Source: Ramlibacter tataouinensis TTB310 (lineage in GTDB: Bacteria; Pseudomonadota; Gammaproteobacteria; Burkholderiales; Burkholderiaceae_C). Taken from it: a stretch of DNA of 64,000 nt. The notes under the pieces were generated by a model, which saw only the letters and a list, made by a program, of their open reading frames with translations, was not told where the DNA came from and did no database searches. Numbering within the stretch: the first letter of the stretch is position 1; each line of letters opens with the position of its first letter. Below are positions 17,587-26,624 of this stretch, piece by piece. The stretch covers positions 2,368,001-2,432,000 of the forward strand of contig NC_015677.1 in NCBI RefSeq assembly GCF_000215705.1, written 5' to 3'. The position numbers were made by a program, and so were the translations under genes.

Positions 17587-18834
17587 ATGGACGCACTGAA
17601 ATTCATCACCTGCGGCAGCGTGGACGACGGCAAGAGCACGCTGATCGGCCGCCTGCTGGTGGACAGCAAGGCCGTGCTGGCCGACCAGCTGGCCGGCGTG
17701 CAGCGCTCGGGCGAGACGGACCTGGCCCTCCTGACCGACGGCCTGTCGGCCGAGCGCGAGCAGGGCATCACCATCGACGTGGCCTGGCGCTACTTCGCCA
17801 CGCCCGCGCGCAAGTTCATCATCGGCGACTCGCCCGGCCACGAGCAGTACACCCGCAACATGGTCACGGCCGCCTCCGGCGCCGACGCGGCCGTGGTGCT
17901 GGTCGATGCCACCAAGCTGAAATGGCAGGACGCCGGCCCGGAGCTGCTGCCCCAGACGCGGCGCCACACCCTGCTGGTCAACCTGCTGCGCGTGCCCTCC
18001 ATCGTGTTCGCGGTCAACAAGCTCGACGCCGTGGCCGACCCGCGGCTGGCCTTCGGCCACATCCGCGCCGCGCTGGAGCGCTTTGCCACCGCCGCCGGCG
18101 TGGCGGTGCGGGCCACCGTGCCGATCGCGGCGCTCAAGGGCCAGAACGTGGTCGAGGCCGCGCCGGGCTGGTGCGGCTACGAAGGCCCCTCCCTGCTGCA
18201 GCTGCTGGAGCAGCTGGACGTGACGGCTGCCGAGGCCGGCGCGGCCTTCGCCTTCCCGGTGCAGTGGGTGGAGAAGTTCTCCTCCTCGTCCGACACCTCG
18301 CAGGGCCGGCGCGTATTCTGGGGCCGTGTGGCCGCCGGCACCGTGCAGCCGGGCCAGGCCGTGACCGTGCTGCCGAGCGGACAGCTGGCCACCGTGGCGC
18401 AGGTGCTGGACCACGTCCGGCAGCCGCGGCCCGGCGTTGCCGGCCACAGCGCCGGCATCGTGCTGGACCGTGAGGTCGACGTGTCGCGCGGCGACTGGCT
18501 GCTGGCCCCCGGCGCCTTCGAGCCGCGGCGCGAGCTGTCGGCCACGGTGGCCTGGCTGGACGAGGAACCGCTGGTCGCCGGCCGGGTGTACTGGGCCCTG
18601 CATGGCCACCGCTGGGTCAAGGCCAAGGTCAGGCGCATCGTCCACCGGCTGGACGTCAACACCCTGGCCGAGGCCGAGGCGGACCAGCTCGAGCCCAACG
18701 CCATCGGCCATGTCGAGCTGGCACTGCAGGAGCCGGTGGCTGCCCTGCCCTACGCGCGCTCGCGCACGCTGGGCGCGCTGGTGCTGGTGGACACGGCCAG
18801 CCACAAGACCTCGGGGGCGGTGCTGGTGCGCTGA
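17587..18834 (+). CDS. cysN: Sulfate adenylyltransferase large subunit (GTPase) CysN
   Basis: 415 aa. EF-Tu-like GTPase that drives CysD. G1 GSVDDGKST, G2 region REQGITIDVAWRYF, G3 DSPGHEQY and G4 NKLD are all visible, followed by two beta-barrel domains. It ends after the barrels with no fused CysC kinase, which fits direct use of APS by CysH. Last core gene of the cysI-cysN operon; a 66-bp gap with a possible promoter separates it from fdxA. Confidence 0.94.
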   Translation: MDALKFITCGSVDDGKSTLIGRLLVDSKAVLADQLAGVQRSGETDLALLTDGLSAEREQGITIDVAWRYFATPARKFIIGDSPGHEQYTRNMVTAASGADAAVVLVDATKLKWQDAGPELLPQTRRHTLLVNLLRVPSIVFAVNKLDAVADPRLAFGHIRAALERFATAAGVAVRATVPIAALKGQNVVEAAPGWCGYEGPSLLQLLEQLDVTAAEAGAAFAFPVQWVEKFSSSSDTSQGRRVFWGRVAAGTVQPGQAVTVLPSGQLATVAQVLDHVRQPRPGVAGHSAGIVLDREVDVSRGDWLLAPGAFEPRRELSATVAWLDEEPLVAGRVYWALHGHRWVKAKVRRIVHRLDVNTLAEAEADQLEPNAIGHVELALQEPVAALPYARSRTLGALVLVDTASHKTSGAVLVR

Positions 18835-18863
18835 ACCCGGTCGCGCCCCGGGGGCACGGCCGA

Positions 18864-18869
18864 TAGAAT
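18864..18869 (+). promoter_or_regulatory. Possible -10 element (TAGAAT) before fdxA
   Basis: TAGAAT lies 32 bases before the fdxA ATG in the only gap of the region, and could let the ferredoxin gene be expressed apart from the cys operon. No good -35 hexamer was seen at the right distance, so this is weak. Confidence 0.25.
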
Positions 18870-18900
18870 CGAGGGTTTCCCCCTGCTACAAGATCACAAC

Positions 18901-19230
18901 ATGACCCACGTCGTCACCGAACAGTGCATCCGTTGCAAGTACACCGATTGTGTGGACGTCTGCCCCGTGGACTGCTTCCGCGAAGGGCCCAACATGCTGG
19001 TGATCGACCCCGACGAGTGCATCGACTGCGCCGTGTGCATCCCCGAGTGCCCGGTGAACGCCATCTACGCCGAGGAGGACGTGCCCTCCGACCAGATCGC
19101 CTTCATCAAGCTCAATGCCGAGCTGGCCCAGGCACAGGGCTGGAAGAGCATCACCAAGCGCAAGCCGGCGCTGCCGGACGCCGAGGAATGGAAGGACAAG
19201 CCGGGCAAGATCGCCGAGCTGGCCCGCTGA
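18901..19230 (+). CDS. fdxA: 7Fe ferredoxin FdxA ([3Fe-4S][4Fe-4S])
   Basis: 109 aa. The N-terminal ferredoxin part reads [20 protein letters not shown] and later [18 protein letters not shown], the cysteine arrangement of Azotobacter-type 7Fe ferredoxins. A C-terminal tail of about 45 residues follows, as is usual. It carries low-potential electrons in the cytoplasm. The next gene, a ferredoxin-NADP reductase, starts inside its stop codon (TGATG), so the two are surely one unit. The position after cysN suggests they could feed the CysI sulfite reductase. Confidence 0.95.
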   Translation: MTHVVTEQCIRCKYTDCVDVCPVDCFREGPNMLVIDPDECIDCAVCIPECPVNAIYAEEDVPSDQIAFIKLNAELAQAQGWKSITKRKPALPDAEEWKDKPGKIAELAR

Positions 19231-20291
19231 TGGCCCCTGCTCCCATCGAGACCGATGCCGTCATCGTGGGCGCGGGCCCGGTCGGCCTGTTCCAGGTCTT
19301 CGAGCTGGGCCTGCTGGAAATCAAGGCCCATGTGATCGACTCGCTGGCCTACCCCGGCGGCCAGCCCGTCGAGCTCTATCCCGACAAGCCGATCTACGAC
19401 ATCCCGGCCATTCCGGTGTGCACCGGCCGGCAGCTCACCGACGCGCTGCTCAAGCAGATCAAGCCCTTCGGCGCCACCTTCCACCTGGGCCAGACCGTGA
19501 CCACGGTGCGCCGGCAGGACGACGGCCGTTTCTTCGTCGAGACCGGCAAGGGCACACAGTTCCTGGCCAAGACGATCTTCATCGCTGCCGGCGTGGGCGC
19601 CTTCGAGCCGCGCACGCTCAAGGTGGACGGCCTGGACAGGTTCGACGGCACGCAGCTGTTCTACCGGGTCGGGAACCCGGCCGACTTCGCCGGCAGGCAC
19701 CTGGTGATCGTGGGCGGCGGCGACTCGGCGCTGGACTGGGCGCTGAACTTCGCCGCGGAAGGCTCGAACCGGGCCGCGAGCGTGACCCTCATCCACCGCC
19801 GCGACGTCCTCCAGGCGGCGCCGGCCTCGGTGGCCAGGATGCGGGAGCTGTGCGACGCCCGCGAGATGCGGTTCATCGTGGGCCAGGTCACCGGCTACGA
19901 GGAGAAGGACGGCCGCCTGACCGGCGCCAAGGTCACCGGCCCGGACGGCGTGACGCGCGTGGTGCCGCTGGACATGCTGCTGGTGTTCTTCGGCCTGTCG
20001 CCCAAGCTGGGCCTCATCGCCGACTGGAGCCTGGAGATCGAGCGCAAGCAGCTGGTGGTGGACACGGAAAAGTTCTCCACCAGCATCCCCGGCATCTTCG
20101 CCGTGGGGGACATCAACACCTATCCCGGCAAGAAGAAACTGATCCTGTCGGGCTTCCACGAGTGCGCCCTGGCCGCCTTCGGCGCCGCGCCCATCATCTT
20201 CCCCGAGAAGGGCAAGATCCCGCTGCAGTACACCACCACCTCGACCAGGCTGCACAAGGTGCTGGGGGTGGAGTCGCCGGTGTTCGATTAG
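19230..20291 (+). CDS. Ferredoxin/flavodoxin-NADP+ reductase, thioredoxin-reductase-like type
   Basis: 353 aa. Two-dinucleotide-domain flavoprotein: FAD site [17 protein letters not shown] near residues 10-28 and NADPH site [14 protein letters not shown] near residue 160. It lacks the CxxC of thioredoxin reductase, the mark of the FNR subfamily also found in Bacillus YumC. It passes electrons from NADPH to ferredoxin. The start overlaps the fdxA stop (TGATG). The C-terminal end overlaps the convergent thiG stop by 4 bp. Confidence 0.93.
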   Translation: MAPAPIETDAVIVGAGPVGLFQVFELGLLEIKAHVIDSLAYPGGQPVELYPDKPIYDIPAIPVCTGRQLTDALLKQIKPFGATFHLGQTVTTVRRQDDGRFFVETGKGTQFLAKTIFIAAGVGAFEPRTLKVDGLDRFDGTQLFYRVGNPADFAGRHLVIVGGGDSALDWALNFAAEGSNRAASVTLIHRRDVLQAAPASVARMRELCDAREMRFIVGQVTGYEEKDGRLTGAKVTGPDGVTRVVPLDMLLVFFGLSPKLGLIADWSLEIERKQLVVDTEKFSTSIPGIFAVGDINTYPGKKKLILSGFHECALAAFGAAPIIFPEKGKIPLQYTTTSTRLHKVLGVESPVFD

Positions 20292-21076
20292 AGAACGAAC
20301 GGCCGGCCGGTGACCGGCGTGGTGGCCACCGCCATCTCCTGCTTGGCCATGATGCCGGCCTCCCAGGCCAGGCGGCCGCTTTCGATGCCCAGCTTGAACG
20401 CGCGTGCCATGGTCACCGGGTCGTGCGCCAGCGCCACGGCGGAATTGACCAGCACCGCGTCGAAGCCCAGCTCCATGGCCTGCACCGCGTCGCGCGGCGA
20501 GCCGATGCCCGCGTCCACCACCAGCGGCACGTCGGGCAGGCGCGCGCGCAGGGTGCGCAGCGCCGTGGGATTGAGCAGCCCCTGGCCCGAGCCGATGGGC
20601 GCGCCCCAGGGCATGAGGATGCGGCAGCCGGCATCCAGCAGCCGCTGGCAGGTGACCAGGTCGTCGGTGCAGTAGGGGAACACCTCGAAGCCGTCCCGGG
20701 TCAGCTCCCGGGCCGCCTCCACCAGTTCCCAGGGGTCGGGCTGCAGCGTGTACTCGTCGCCCACCACCTCCAGCTTGATCCAGTGGGTGCCGAACACCTC
20801 GCGCGCCATCTGCGCCAGAGTGACCGCCTCGCGCGCCGTGGTGCAGCCGGCGGTGTTGGGCAGCAGGCGTGCACCGGTCTCGCGGATGAAGCCGTAGAAG
20901 GCGTCGCCGCCCGTGCTGCCGGCCGAGAGCTGGCGCCGCAGGCCGACGGTGATGACCTGGGTGCCGGAGGCCTGCACCGCCTCGCGCAGCACCTGCGGAG
21001 AGGGATAGCTGGCGGTGCCCAGGAAGAAGCGGCTTTGCAGCTCGACGCCGCCGATGTGGAAGCCCATGGTGTTCAT
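20288..21076 (-). CDS. thiG: Thiazole synthase ThiG
   Basis: 262 aa. It forms the thiazole phosphate ring from deoxyxylulose 5-phosphate, dehydroglycine and ThiS-thiocarboxylate. The TIM-barrel motifs include [20 protein letters not shown] with the Schiff-base lysine, and [30 protein letters not shown] at the phosphate site (quoted in pieces from about residues 188-216). Last gene of the riboswitch-led operon. Its ATG overlaps the thiS stop by 4 bp. Full length and cytoplasmic. Confidence 0.96.
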   Translation of the reverse strand: MNTMGFHIGGVELQSRFFLGTASYPSPQVLREAVQASGTQVITVGLRRQLSAGSTGGDAFYGFIRETGARLLPNTAGCTTAREAVTLAQMAREVFGTHWIKLEVVGDEYTLQPDPWELVEAARELTRDGFEVFPYCTDDLVTCQRLLDAGCRILMPWGAPIGSGQGLLNPTALRTLRARLPDVPLVVDAGIGSPRDAVQAMELGFDAVLVNSAVALAHDPVTMARAFKLGIESGRLAWEAGIMAKQEMAVATTPVTGRPFVL

Positions 21077-21276
21077 CCTCCGGTGATGGGTTCGAAGGTC
21101 ATGACGGCGTCGCCGTCGCGCAGCACGACCTCGGGCCGGCGCGCGCGCGGCACGAAGTCGCCGTTGACGGCAGTGGCCAGCGCGGCCGGCGCCTCGGGCA
21201 GCGAGGCGATCAGGCTCGCCAGCGTCGCGCCGTCCTCCAGCGGGACGCGTTCGTGGTTCAGGGTGATGGCGATCAA
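21073..21276 (-). CDS. thiS: Sulfur carrier protein ThiS
   Basis: 67 aa. A ubiquitin-like sulfur carrier ending in the required Gly-Gly (EPITGG), which is adenylated and thiocarboxylated before giving sulfur to ThiG. It also has VNGDFVPR and [10 protein letters not shown], typical of the fold. It overlaps thiO upstream and thiG downstream by 4 bp each. No thiF is present in the operon, so the adenylating enzyme must be encoded elsewhere. Confidence 0.95.
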   Translation of the reverse strand: MIAITLNHERVPLEDGATLASLIASLPEAPAALATAVNGDFVPRARRPEVVLRDGDAVMTFEPITGG

Positions 21277-22304
21277 GCGAAGGACTCCATGGCGGTCTCC
21301 ACCAGGCCCGGCGCGATCAGCCAGCCGTGGCGGAACAGGCCGTTGATGCGCACCAGGCCGGGCGCCAGCTCCAGGCCGGGCTGGTTGTCGGGCAAGGCAG
21401 GACGAAGGTTACTCTCGGTGTGCACGATGCGGGCCTCGGCCAGCGCGGGCACGATGCTGTGGGCGGCGGCCAGCAGCTCGACGGTGGAGCGCAGCGACAC
21501 CGGTGAGCGGTCCTCGCTCTCGATCTCGCTGGCGCCCACCACCACCAGGTCGGGCGCGCGCGGCACCAGGTAGACGCGGTGCCGCGCGTGCAGCAGCCGC
21601 ACCGGCCGGCCCAGCCCCACGCCCGGGGCCTGCAGCCAGAAGATCTCGCCGCGCACGCCGCGCACCGGCAGCTGCGGCCGCGCGCCCAGGCCGCGCACGT
21701 CGATGGCGCAGTCGAAGGAGCGCCACTGCCCGGCGATGCGCAGCCGGCCCGGCTCCACCGCCTCGACCGGGGTGTCCCAGTGCCAATGAGCGTCCGCAGC
21801 GCCTGCCGCCAGCGCCTCCATGGCCTGCACGGCGTGGATCTGGCCCTCCTGGGGCAGCAGCCAGGCCTGCACGCCCGGGCGCAGCGCCGGCTCCAGGCCG
21901 GCCAGCTGCGCCGCACTGAGCGGCTGCGGCGCCTGGCCCGCCGGCGCCTTGCGCGCCAGCAGGTCCAGCAGGCGACGCGCGGCGCCCGTGTCTTCCCGGT
22001 GCGCCACCAGCAGGCTGCCCTGCTGGCGGAATTCCACCGGCAGCGGCAGCTCGCCGATGATCTGCGGCCACAGCTGCAAGGAGCGCAGGCCCCACCGCAG
22101 CACGCGCTCGTCGGCGGTCTCCAGCTCGGCCAGCGGGCTGAGCATGCCGGCCGCGGTCCAGCCGGCGGCGCCGCGTGCCTGCGCCGAGCGCGCCGGGTCG
22201 TGGACGTGGACCTCGTGGCCTTCGCGCAGCAGGCGCACGGCCAGCAGGCGGCCCAGCAGCCCCGCGCCGGCGATGCCGATGCGAAGACGCGCGGACTTGG
22301 TCAT
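21273..22304 (-). CDS. thiO: Glycine oxidase ThiO
   Basis: 343 aa. FAD-dependent oxidase making dehydroglycine for ThiG. The N-terminus carries the dinucleotide motif [20 protein letters not shown], and the C-terminal part contains [13 protein letters not shown] and [13 protein letters not shown], typical of ThiO and D-amino-acid oxidases. Presence of ThiO rather than ThiH implies oxygen-dependent thiazole synthesis. Overlaps thiE and thiS by 4 bp each. Confidence 0.93.
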   Translation of the reverse strand: MTKSARLRIGIAGAGLLGRLLAVRLLREGHEVHVHDPARSAQARGAAGWTAAGMLSPLAELETADERVLRWGLRSLQLWPQIIGELPLPVEFRQQGSLLVAHREDTGAARRLLDLLARKAPAGQAPQPLSAAQLAGLEPALRPGVQAWLLPQEGQIHAVQAMEALAAGAADAHWHWDTPVEAVEPGRLRIAGQWRSFDCAIDVRGLGARPQLPVRGVRGEIFWLQAPGVGLGRPVRLLHARHRVYLVPRAPDLVVVGASEIESEDRSPVSLRSTVELLAAAHSIVPALAEARIVHTESNLRPALPDNQPGLELAPGLVRINGLFRHGWLIAPGLVETAMESFA

Positions 22305-23344
22305 GCGGCGGGCTCCAGGGTCGGGTGCGGCCAGGCCGGCGCCAGGCCATCACGCTCCTGGCGGCCGAGCTCGAAGGCCTCCTTCAGCGCCGGCACGGTT
22401 TGGCGGGGGTCGGGCCACAGCCCGCGCAGCACGCACACGCCGTCGGCGCCGCTGCGCGCAGCCGAGCGCACCTGCCTGGGCGTAAGGATGCCGCCGATGG
22501 CCACCACTGGCCGGCCGGCGGCCCGGCACCACCAGGCCAGGTTGTCCAGGCCCTGCGGGCGCCAGGGCATGTCCTTGGTGACGGTGGGCCAGACCGGTCC
22601 GCAGGCCACGTAGCGCGGCGCCAGGCCGATGGCGCAGCACAGCTCCCACACGGCATGCGAGCTCACGCCCAGCTGCAGGCCGGTGGCGCGCAAGGCGGCG
22701 CGGCCCTCGTCACTCAGCGCGGCCAGGTCCTCCTGGCCGAGGTGCACCGCCTGCGCCCCCAGCTCGGCGGCCAGGCGCCAGTGGTCATTGACGAACAGCG
22801 TCGCGCCCGCGGCCCGCGTGGCGGCGATGCCCTCGCGCAGCTGCGCGCGCAGGCCGGCCTGCCAGGCCGCGTCGGCATCGCCGGGCTGCTTGATGCGCAG
22901 CTGCACGGTAGCTATGCCCGCCGCCAGGACCTGGCGCAAGGCAGGCACGCTGTCCACGATGGCGTAGAGCCCGAGCGGCGCAGGGACCGCGGCGGGCGGC
23001 GCGACAGCCGCAGGTGGCCATGCATCCCAGGACAACAGCGGCAACCGCAGCGGATCGCTGCCCGCCAGGGCCAGCAGCACCGCGTCGGCCGCGACGAAGC
23101 CCTGCCCCCGGGCGCCGTCCCACGCGGCCGCGAGTTCGCCGGCCGCAAGGTTGGAGCGGCCCCGCACCCAGCCGGTGGCATGCACGCTGTCCAGCCAGTG
23201 CAGGTCCTGCCCGGGACCGCCGTACATCAGCACGGCCGCTGCGCCACGCTCCCGCAGGCCGCGCGACGTTGCCGGCCACGTGTCCTGGTTGGCCTGGCCC
23301 GCCAGCTCGACCCGGCATTCCTGCCTTCGCATCGTGTTGCTCAT
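22301..23344 (-). CDS. thiE: Thiamine-phosphate synthase ThiE with an N-terminal ThiD-like remnant
   Basis: 347 aa, about 130 longer than ordinary ThiE. The C-terminal part (about 125-335) is a normal ThiE, joining HMP-PP and thiazole-P: NDHWRLAAELGAQAVHLGQEDL (in pieces), GPVWPTVTKDM, and VVAIGGI. The first about 120 residues resemble the C-terminal part of ThiD kinases (VLMYGGPGQDLHWLDSV..., WDGARGQGFVAADAVLLA), but the GTGC anion-hole motif is lost. A complete ThiD is encoded upstream in the same operon, so this part is probably a non-catalytic remnant. The ATG at 23344 overlaps the SDR stop by 4 bp. Confidence 0.9.
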   Translation of the reverse strand: MSNTMRRQECRVELAGQANQDTWPATSRGLRERGAAAVLMYGGPGQDLHWLDSVHATGWVRGRSNLAAGELAAAWDGARGQGFVAADAVLLALAGSDPLRLPLLSWDAWPPAAVAPPAAVPAPLGLYAIVDSVPALRQVLAAGIATVQLRIKQPGDADAAWQAGLRAQLREGIAATRAAGATLFVNDHWRLAAELGAQAVHLGQEDLAALSDEGRAALRATGLQLGVSSHAVWELCCAIGLAPRYVACGPVWPTVTKDMPWRPQGLDNLAWWCRAAGRPVVAIGGILTPRQVRSAARSGADGVCVLRGLWPDPRQTVPALKEAFELGRQERDGLAPAWPHPTLEPAA

Positions 23345-24123
23345 CGCATCACCCTCCCGCCGTCGACCAGCAGCACCTGGCCGGTGATGAAAGCGCCCCA
23401 GCTCGAGGCCAGGAACAGCACCGGCCCGGCCACGTCCTCGGGCCGGGCCAGGCGCCGCAGCGGCGTGGCCGCCATGAGGGCCTCGCGGAACGAGGCGCGC
23501 GTCGCCGAGCTGCCCTGCGTGGGATGCACCAGGCCGGGCGCGACGCAGTTGACGCGCACGCCCAGCGGGCCGACCTCGGCCGCCAGGTGCCGGCTGAAGC
23601 CCACCAGCGCCGCCTTGGCCGTGCCGTAGTCGTGGTAGGGCACCACCGGGTCCTCCACCAGGTCGCTCACCAGGTTGACGATGGCGCCCTGGGCCCGCGC
23701 CTGCAGGTGCGGCAGCGCCGCGCGGCACAGGTGGAAGGCCGCGCCCACCGAGCCCTCGTACTGCCGCAGGTAGTCGGGCCAGGCCAGGCGCTCGAAGGGC
23801 ACGCGCCGCTCCGGGTCGAAGCTGTAGGGCGCGAACGCGTTGTTGACCAGCACGTCCAGGCGGCCGCATTCCTGCACCACCTGCGCCACCAGCGCCTCCG
23901 CCTGGGGTGGCGAGGTGACGTCGGCCTGCAGGGCCAGGGCGTCGCCGCCCTCCTCCCGGCAAGCCCGCACCACGGCCTGCGCGGCCTCGTGGCTGCGCAG
24001 GTAGTTCACCGCCACCGTGGCGCCCTGCCGCGCGAAGGCGCGCGCGATGGCAGCCCCGATGCCACGCGAGGCGCCGGTGACCAGCACCACCTGGCCCGCG
24101 AAATCCATGCCGTGCGTGCCCAT
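23341..24123 (-). CDS. Short-chain dehydrogenase/reductase (FabG-like) in the thiamine operon
   Basis: 260 aa from ATG 24123; a TTG two codons earlier, overlapping the preceding stop, is the alternative. NAD(P)-binding TGASRGIGAA is near residues 16-25, and the catalytic S153, Y166 and K170 (YGTAK) are intact. The usual NNAG reads NNAF. It reduces or oxidises a carbonyl; substrate unknown. Its place between an importer plus LuxE/LuxC-like pair and thiE suggests it takes the aldehyde made by LuxC to an alcohol. A plain fatty-acid 3-ketoacyl reductase is the competing reading. Confidence 0.85.
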   Translation of the reverse strand: MGTHGMDFAGQVVLVTGASRGIGAAIARAFARQGATVAVNYLRSHEAAQAVVRACREEGGDALALQADVTSPPQAEALVAQVVQECGRLDVLVNNAFAPYSFDPERRVPFERLAWPDYLRQYEGSVGAAFHLCRAALPHLQARAQGAIVNLVSDLVEDPVVPYHDYGTAKAALVGFSRHLAAEVGPLGVRVNCVAPGLVHPTQGSSATRASFREALMAATPLRRLARPEDVAGPVLFLASSWGAFITGQVLLVDGGRVMR

Positions 24124-24125
24124 GG

Positions 24126-25115
24126 TCAATGCCCCGGCAGCAGGTCGCCGGCGACGACCTGGGAAATATCGATGGGCCGCTGCACCAGCCCGAGCTGGCG
24201 GTACACGTCGGCGGCCCGCTGCAGGGTGGCCACGTCCAGCGCGCCCAGGCCTTCCCGTCGGGTGCGGTCCGACACCGTCGCGGCGTTGCGCAGCTGGATG
24301 ATCTCCAGCGCCAGCGCCGGGTCGCTGGCGTCGATGGCGCGCAGCGCGGCCAGCCGGGCGGCCTCGGCCGGCTGCGCGATCATCCAGGCCGCGCTGTCGC
24401 GGTAGGCCCGCAGGAAGCGGCGCAGCAGGTCCTTGCGGCGCTGGTAGGTCTCCTCGCGCACCACATACAGGTCGCTGGACACGTTGAGGAAGCGGCCCAC
24501 CTCCATCACGTCCACCTCGCCGATGCCGCGCCGGCGGCCGATCGCCAAGCCGGTGTCGGTGGCCGCGGTCGCATCCACCTGGCCCTGCAGCAGCGGCGCG
24601 AAGTTGAGCAGGCCGGTGACCACCACGGTCACGTCGGCCTCGCTCAGGCCCACCTGGTGCAGCAGCACCTGCAGGTTCTGGCGCGTGCCGCTGGCCAGGC
24701 TGTAGACGCCGATGCGCTTGCCCTTGAGGTCGGCGGGCTGGCGGATGCCGCTGCGCCGCAGCGAGACCACGTTGAACACGTTCTGCGGGTAGATGTCGTA
24801 GATGGCGCGCAGCTTCTCGCCCTTGTCCAGCGCGGCGAAGAACGAGCCGGGGTCGGTGAAGGCCACGTCGGCCTGGCCGCCGAGGAGGTTGCGCACCGCA
24901 TCGCCGCCGCCGGCGCCCGGCACGTACTCCAGCGTGATGCCCTGGGCGCGGTAGAAGCCCTTGTCCGCATCCACCAGCAGCGGAACGACTTCGGTGATGG
25001 GCTTGCTCCAGCCGGCCACCACCAGCCTGTCGAGGCGAGCCGGCGCCTGCGCGCGCACCGGCGAGGACAGGCCCGCCATGGCGGCGGCAAGCAGGAGGTG
25101 GCGGCGCAAGGTCAT
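24126..25115 (-). CDS. ABC transporter substrate-binding protein, NMT1/THI5-like (ThiY type)
   Basis: 329 aa. A signal peptide (MTLRRHLLLAAAMAGLSSPV, then RAQA) directs it to the periplasm. The mature part shows NMT1/THI5-family features: LLVDADKGFYRAQGITLEYV, GGGDAVRNLLGGQADVAFTD, and LKGKRIGVYSLASGTRQNLQ. Relatives bind formylated or free thiamine pyrimidines (ThiY), or sulfonates and nitrate (SsuA, NrtA). The riboswitch-led operon favours a thiamine-related ligand, which the sequence cannot name. Separated from the permease gene by 22 bp, the widest gap in the operon. Confidence 0.88.
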   Translation of the reverse strand: MTLRRHLLLAAAMAGLSSPVRAQAPARLDRLVVAGWSKPITEVVPLLVDADKGFYRAQGITLEYVPGAGGGDAVRNLLGGQADVAFTDPGSFFAALDKGEKLRAIYDIYPQNVFNVVSLRRSGIRQPADLKGKRIGVYSLASGTRQNLQVLLHQVGLSEADVTVVVTGLLNFAPLLQGQVDATAATDTGLAIGRRRGIGEVDVMEVGRFLNVSSDLYVVREETYQRRKDLLRRFLRAYRDSAAWMIAQPAEAARLAALRAIDASDPALALEIIQLRNAATVSDRTRREGLGALDVATLQRAADVYRQLGLVQRPIDISQVVAGDLLPGH

Positions 25116-25137
25116 GGGAGGATCCTTCTTCTCTGGC

Positions 25138-25896
25138 TCAAAACGATGCGTAGGCGCGCAGCAGGCGGCGCTCCAGCCACAGGGTGAGCTGGTAGGCCAG
25201 CAGCCCCAGCAGCGCGACCAGCACCAGCACGGCGAACATCAGCGGCGTGTCCATGCTGCCCTGGGCCGCGATGATCAGCGCGCCCAGGCCCTGGCTGGCG
25301 CCGATGAACTCGCCGACCACCGCGCCCACCAGGGCCAGCACGACCGCGATGCGCAGGCCCGCCAGGATGGCCGGCAGACCGCTGGGGAGCTTGAGCCGCC
25401 ACAGGGTCTGGACCCGGCTGGCGCCCAGCATGCGGAACAGCTCCAGCCGCTCGGGACGCACCTGCGACAGGCCGGTCAGCGTGTTCTCCATCAGCGGGAA
25501 GAAGCAGATCAGCGCGGTGATGACCACCGTGGGGACCAGGCCGAAGCCGAACCAGACGATGAACAGCGGCATCAGCGCGAGCTTGGGGACCACCTGGCTG
25601 ACCACCAGGTAGGGCATGAGCAGCCGGCGCAGCGGCGCCACCTCGGCCAGCAGCGCGCCCGCGGCGAAGCCGAAGGCGCCGCCCAGGGCCAGCCCCAGCA
25701 GCAGCTCGGCGCCGGTGGCGCGGATGTGCGGCCAGAAGAAGCCGCTGGCCAGGCCCTTCCACAGCGATGCGGCGACCGCACCCGGCGCTGGCAGCACCAG
25801 GGCCGACAGCCCGAGGCCGACGGCGCAGGCCTGCCAGAGAGCCAACAGTGACAGCAGCAGCGCCAGGCTGCCGGCCGCGGCGCGCCAGGACGTCAT
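25138..25896 (-). CDS. ABC transporter permease of the thiamine operon
   Basis: 252 aa. About six hydrophobic segments, and the permease loop FRMLGASRVQTLWRLKLPSGLP near residues 155-178 (quoted in parts), place it in the SsuC/TauC/ThiX class of BPD permeases. It forms the channel for the binding protein encoded just downstream. The ATG at 25896 overlaps the ATPase stop by 4 bp. An in-frame extension far upstream is only the ATPase gene read in another frame. Confidence 0.9.
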   Translation of the reverse strand: MTSWRAAAGSLALLLSLLALWQACAVGLGLSALVLPAPGAVAASLWKGLASGFFWPHIRATGAELLLGLALGGAFGFAAGALLAEVAPLRRLLMPYLVVSQVVPKLALMPLFIVWFGFGLVPTVVITALICFFPLMENTLTGLSQVRPERLELFRMLGASRVQTLWRLKLPSGLPAILAGLRIAVVLALVGAVVGEFIGASQGLGALIIAAQGSMDTPLMFAVLVLVALLGLLAYQLTLWLERRLLRAYASF

Positions 25897-26624
25897 GCGC
25901 TCACCTCCAGGCCGAGCGCCTCGCGCACCTGGGCGCAGCCGGCACCGAACGCGGGCGTGTCGCGGGTGCGGGCCGCCGGCGGCACCGTGAACGAATGCGA
26001 CAGGCGCCCGCCCGCCATCACCGACACCCGGTCGCCCAGGAACACCGCCTCGGCGATGTCGTGCGTCACGAACAGCACCGTCGTGCCGTGCTCGCGCGCC
26101 AGGCCCAGCAGGTCGCGCTGCAGCTCCTCGCGCGTGATCGCGTCCAGGGCGGCGAAGGGCTCGTCCAGCAGCAGCAGCGGCGGTTGCGGCAGCAGGGCCC
26201 GCGCCAGCGCCACCCGGCTCTGCTGGCCACCCGAGAGCTGGCCCGGGCGGTGCATGGCGCGGTCCGCGAGCCCGAGCCGGGCCAGCAGCGCATCGGCGCG
26301 CGCCATGTCCTGGGCCGTGGGACGGCGCTTCAGGGACACCGGCAGCAGCACGTTGTCGCGTGCGCTCAACCAGTCCAGCAACGTCGGCGCCTGGAACACG
26401 AAGCCGGTGCGTTCGTGGGCCGCGGTCGCCGGCCCGCCCCACAGCACCTGGCCGCGCGTGGGCGCGAGCAGCCCGGCGGCCAGCTTCAGCAGCGTGGTCT
26501 TGCCGCAGCCGCTGCGGCCCACCAGGCAATGGATGTCTCCCGCCGCCAGCGCCAGCTCCACACCCTCCAGCACCGGCCGGCCGGGATGGGCGAACGACAC
26601 GCCGGCCAGGCGCAGGAAAGTCAT
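25893..26624 (-). CDS. ABC transporter ATP-binding protein of the thiamine operon
   Basis: 243 aa. Walker A GRSGCGKTT, Q-loop VFQAPTLLDWLSARDN, signature LSGGQQSR, Walker B LLLLDEP and switch histidine VTHDIAEA are complete. The closest class is the SsuB/TauB/ThiZ family of small-molecule importers. It energises the permease and NMT1-type binding protein next to it. The start at 26624 overlaps the luxC-like stop by 4 bp, which ties uptake to the acid-reducing genes. Confidence 0.92.
   Translation of the reverse strand: MTFLRLAGVSFAHPGRPVLEGVELALAAGDIHCLVGRSGCGKTTLLKLAAGLLAPTRGQVLWGGPATAAHERTGFVFQAPTLLDWLSARDNVLLPVSLKRRPTAQDMARADALLARLGLADRAMHRPGQLSGGQQSRVALARALLPQPPLLLLDEPFAALDAITREELQRDLLGLAREHGTTVLFVTHDIAEAVFLGDRVSVMAGGRLSHSFTVPPAARTRDTPAFGAGCAQVREALGLEVSA

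Noticed and set aside
22301..23344. ThiE read as a working ThiD-ThiE bifunctional enzyme
   Set aside because: Only about 120 ThiD-like residues are present and the GTGC catalytic motif is missing.
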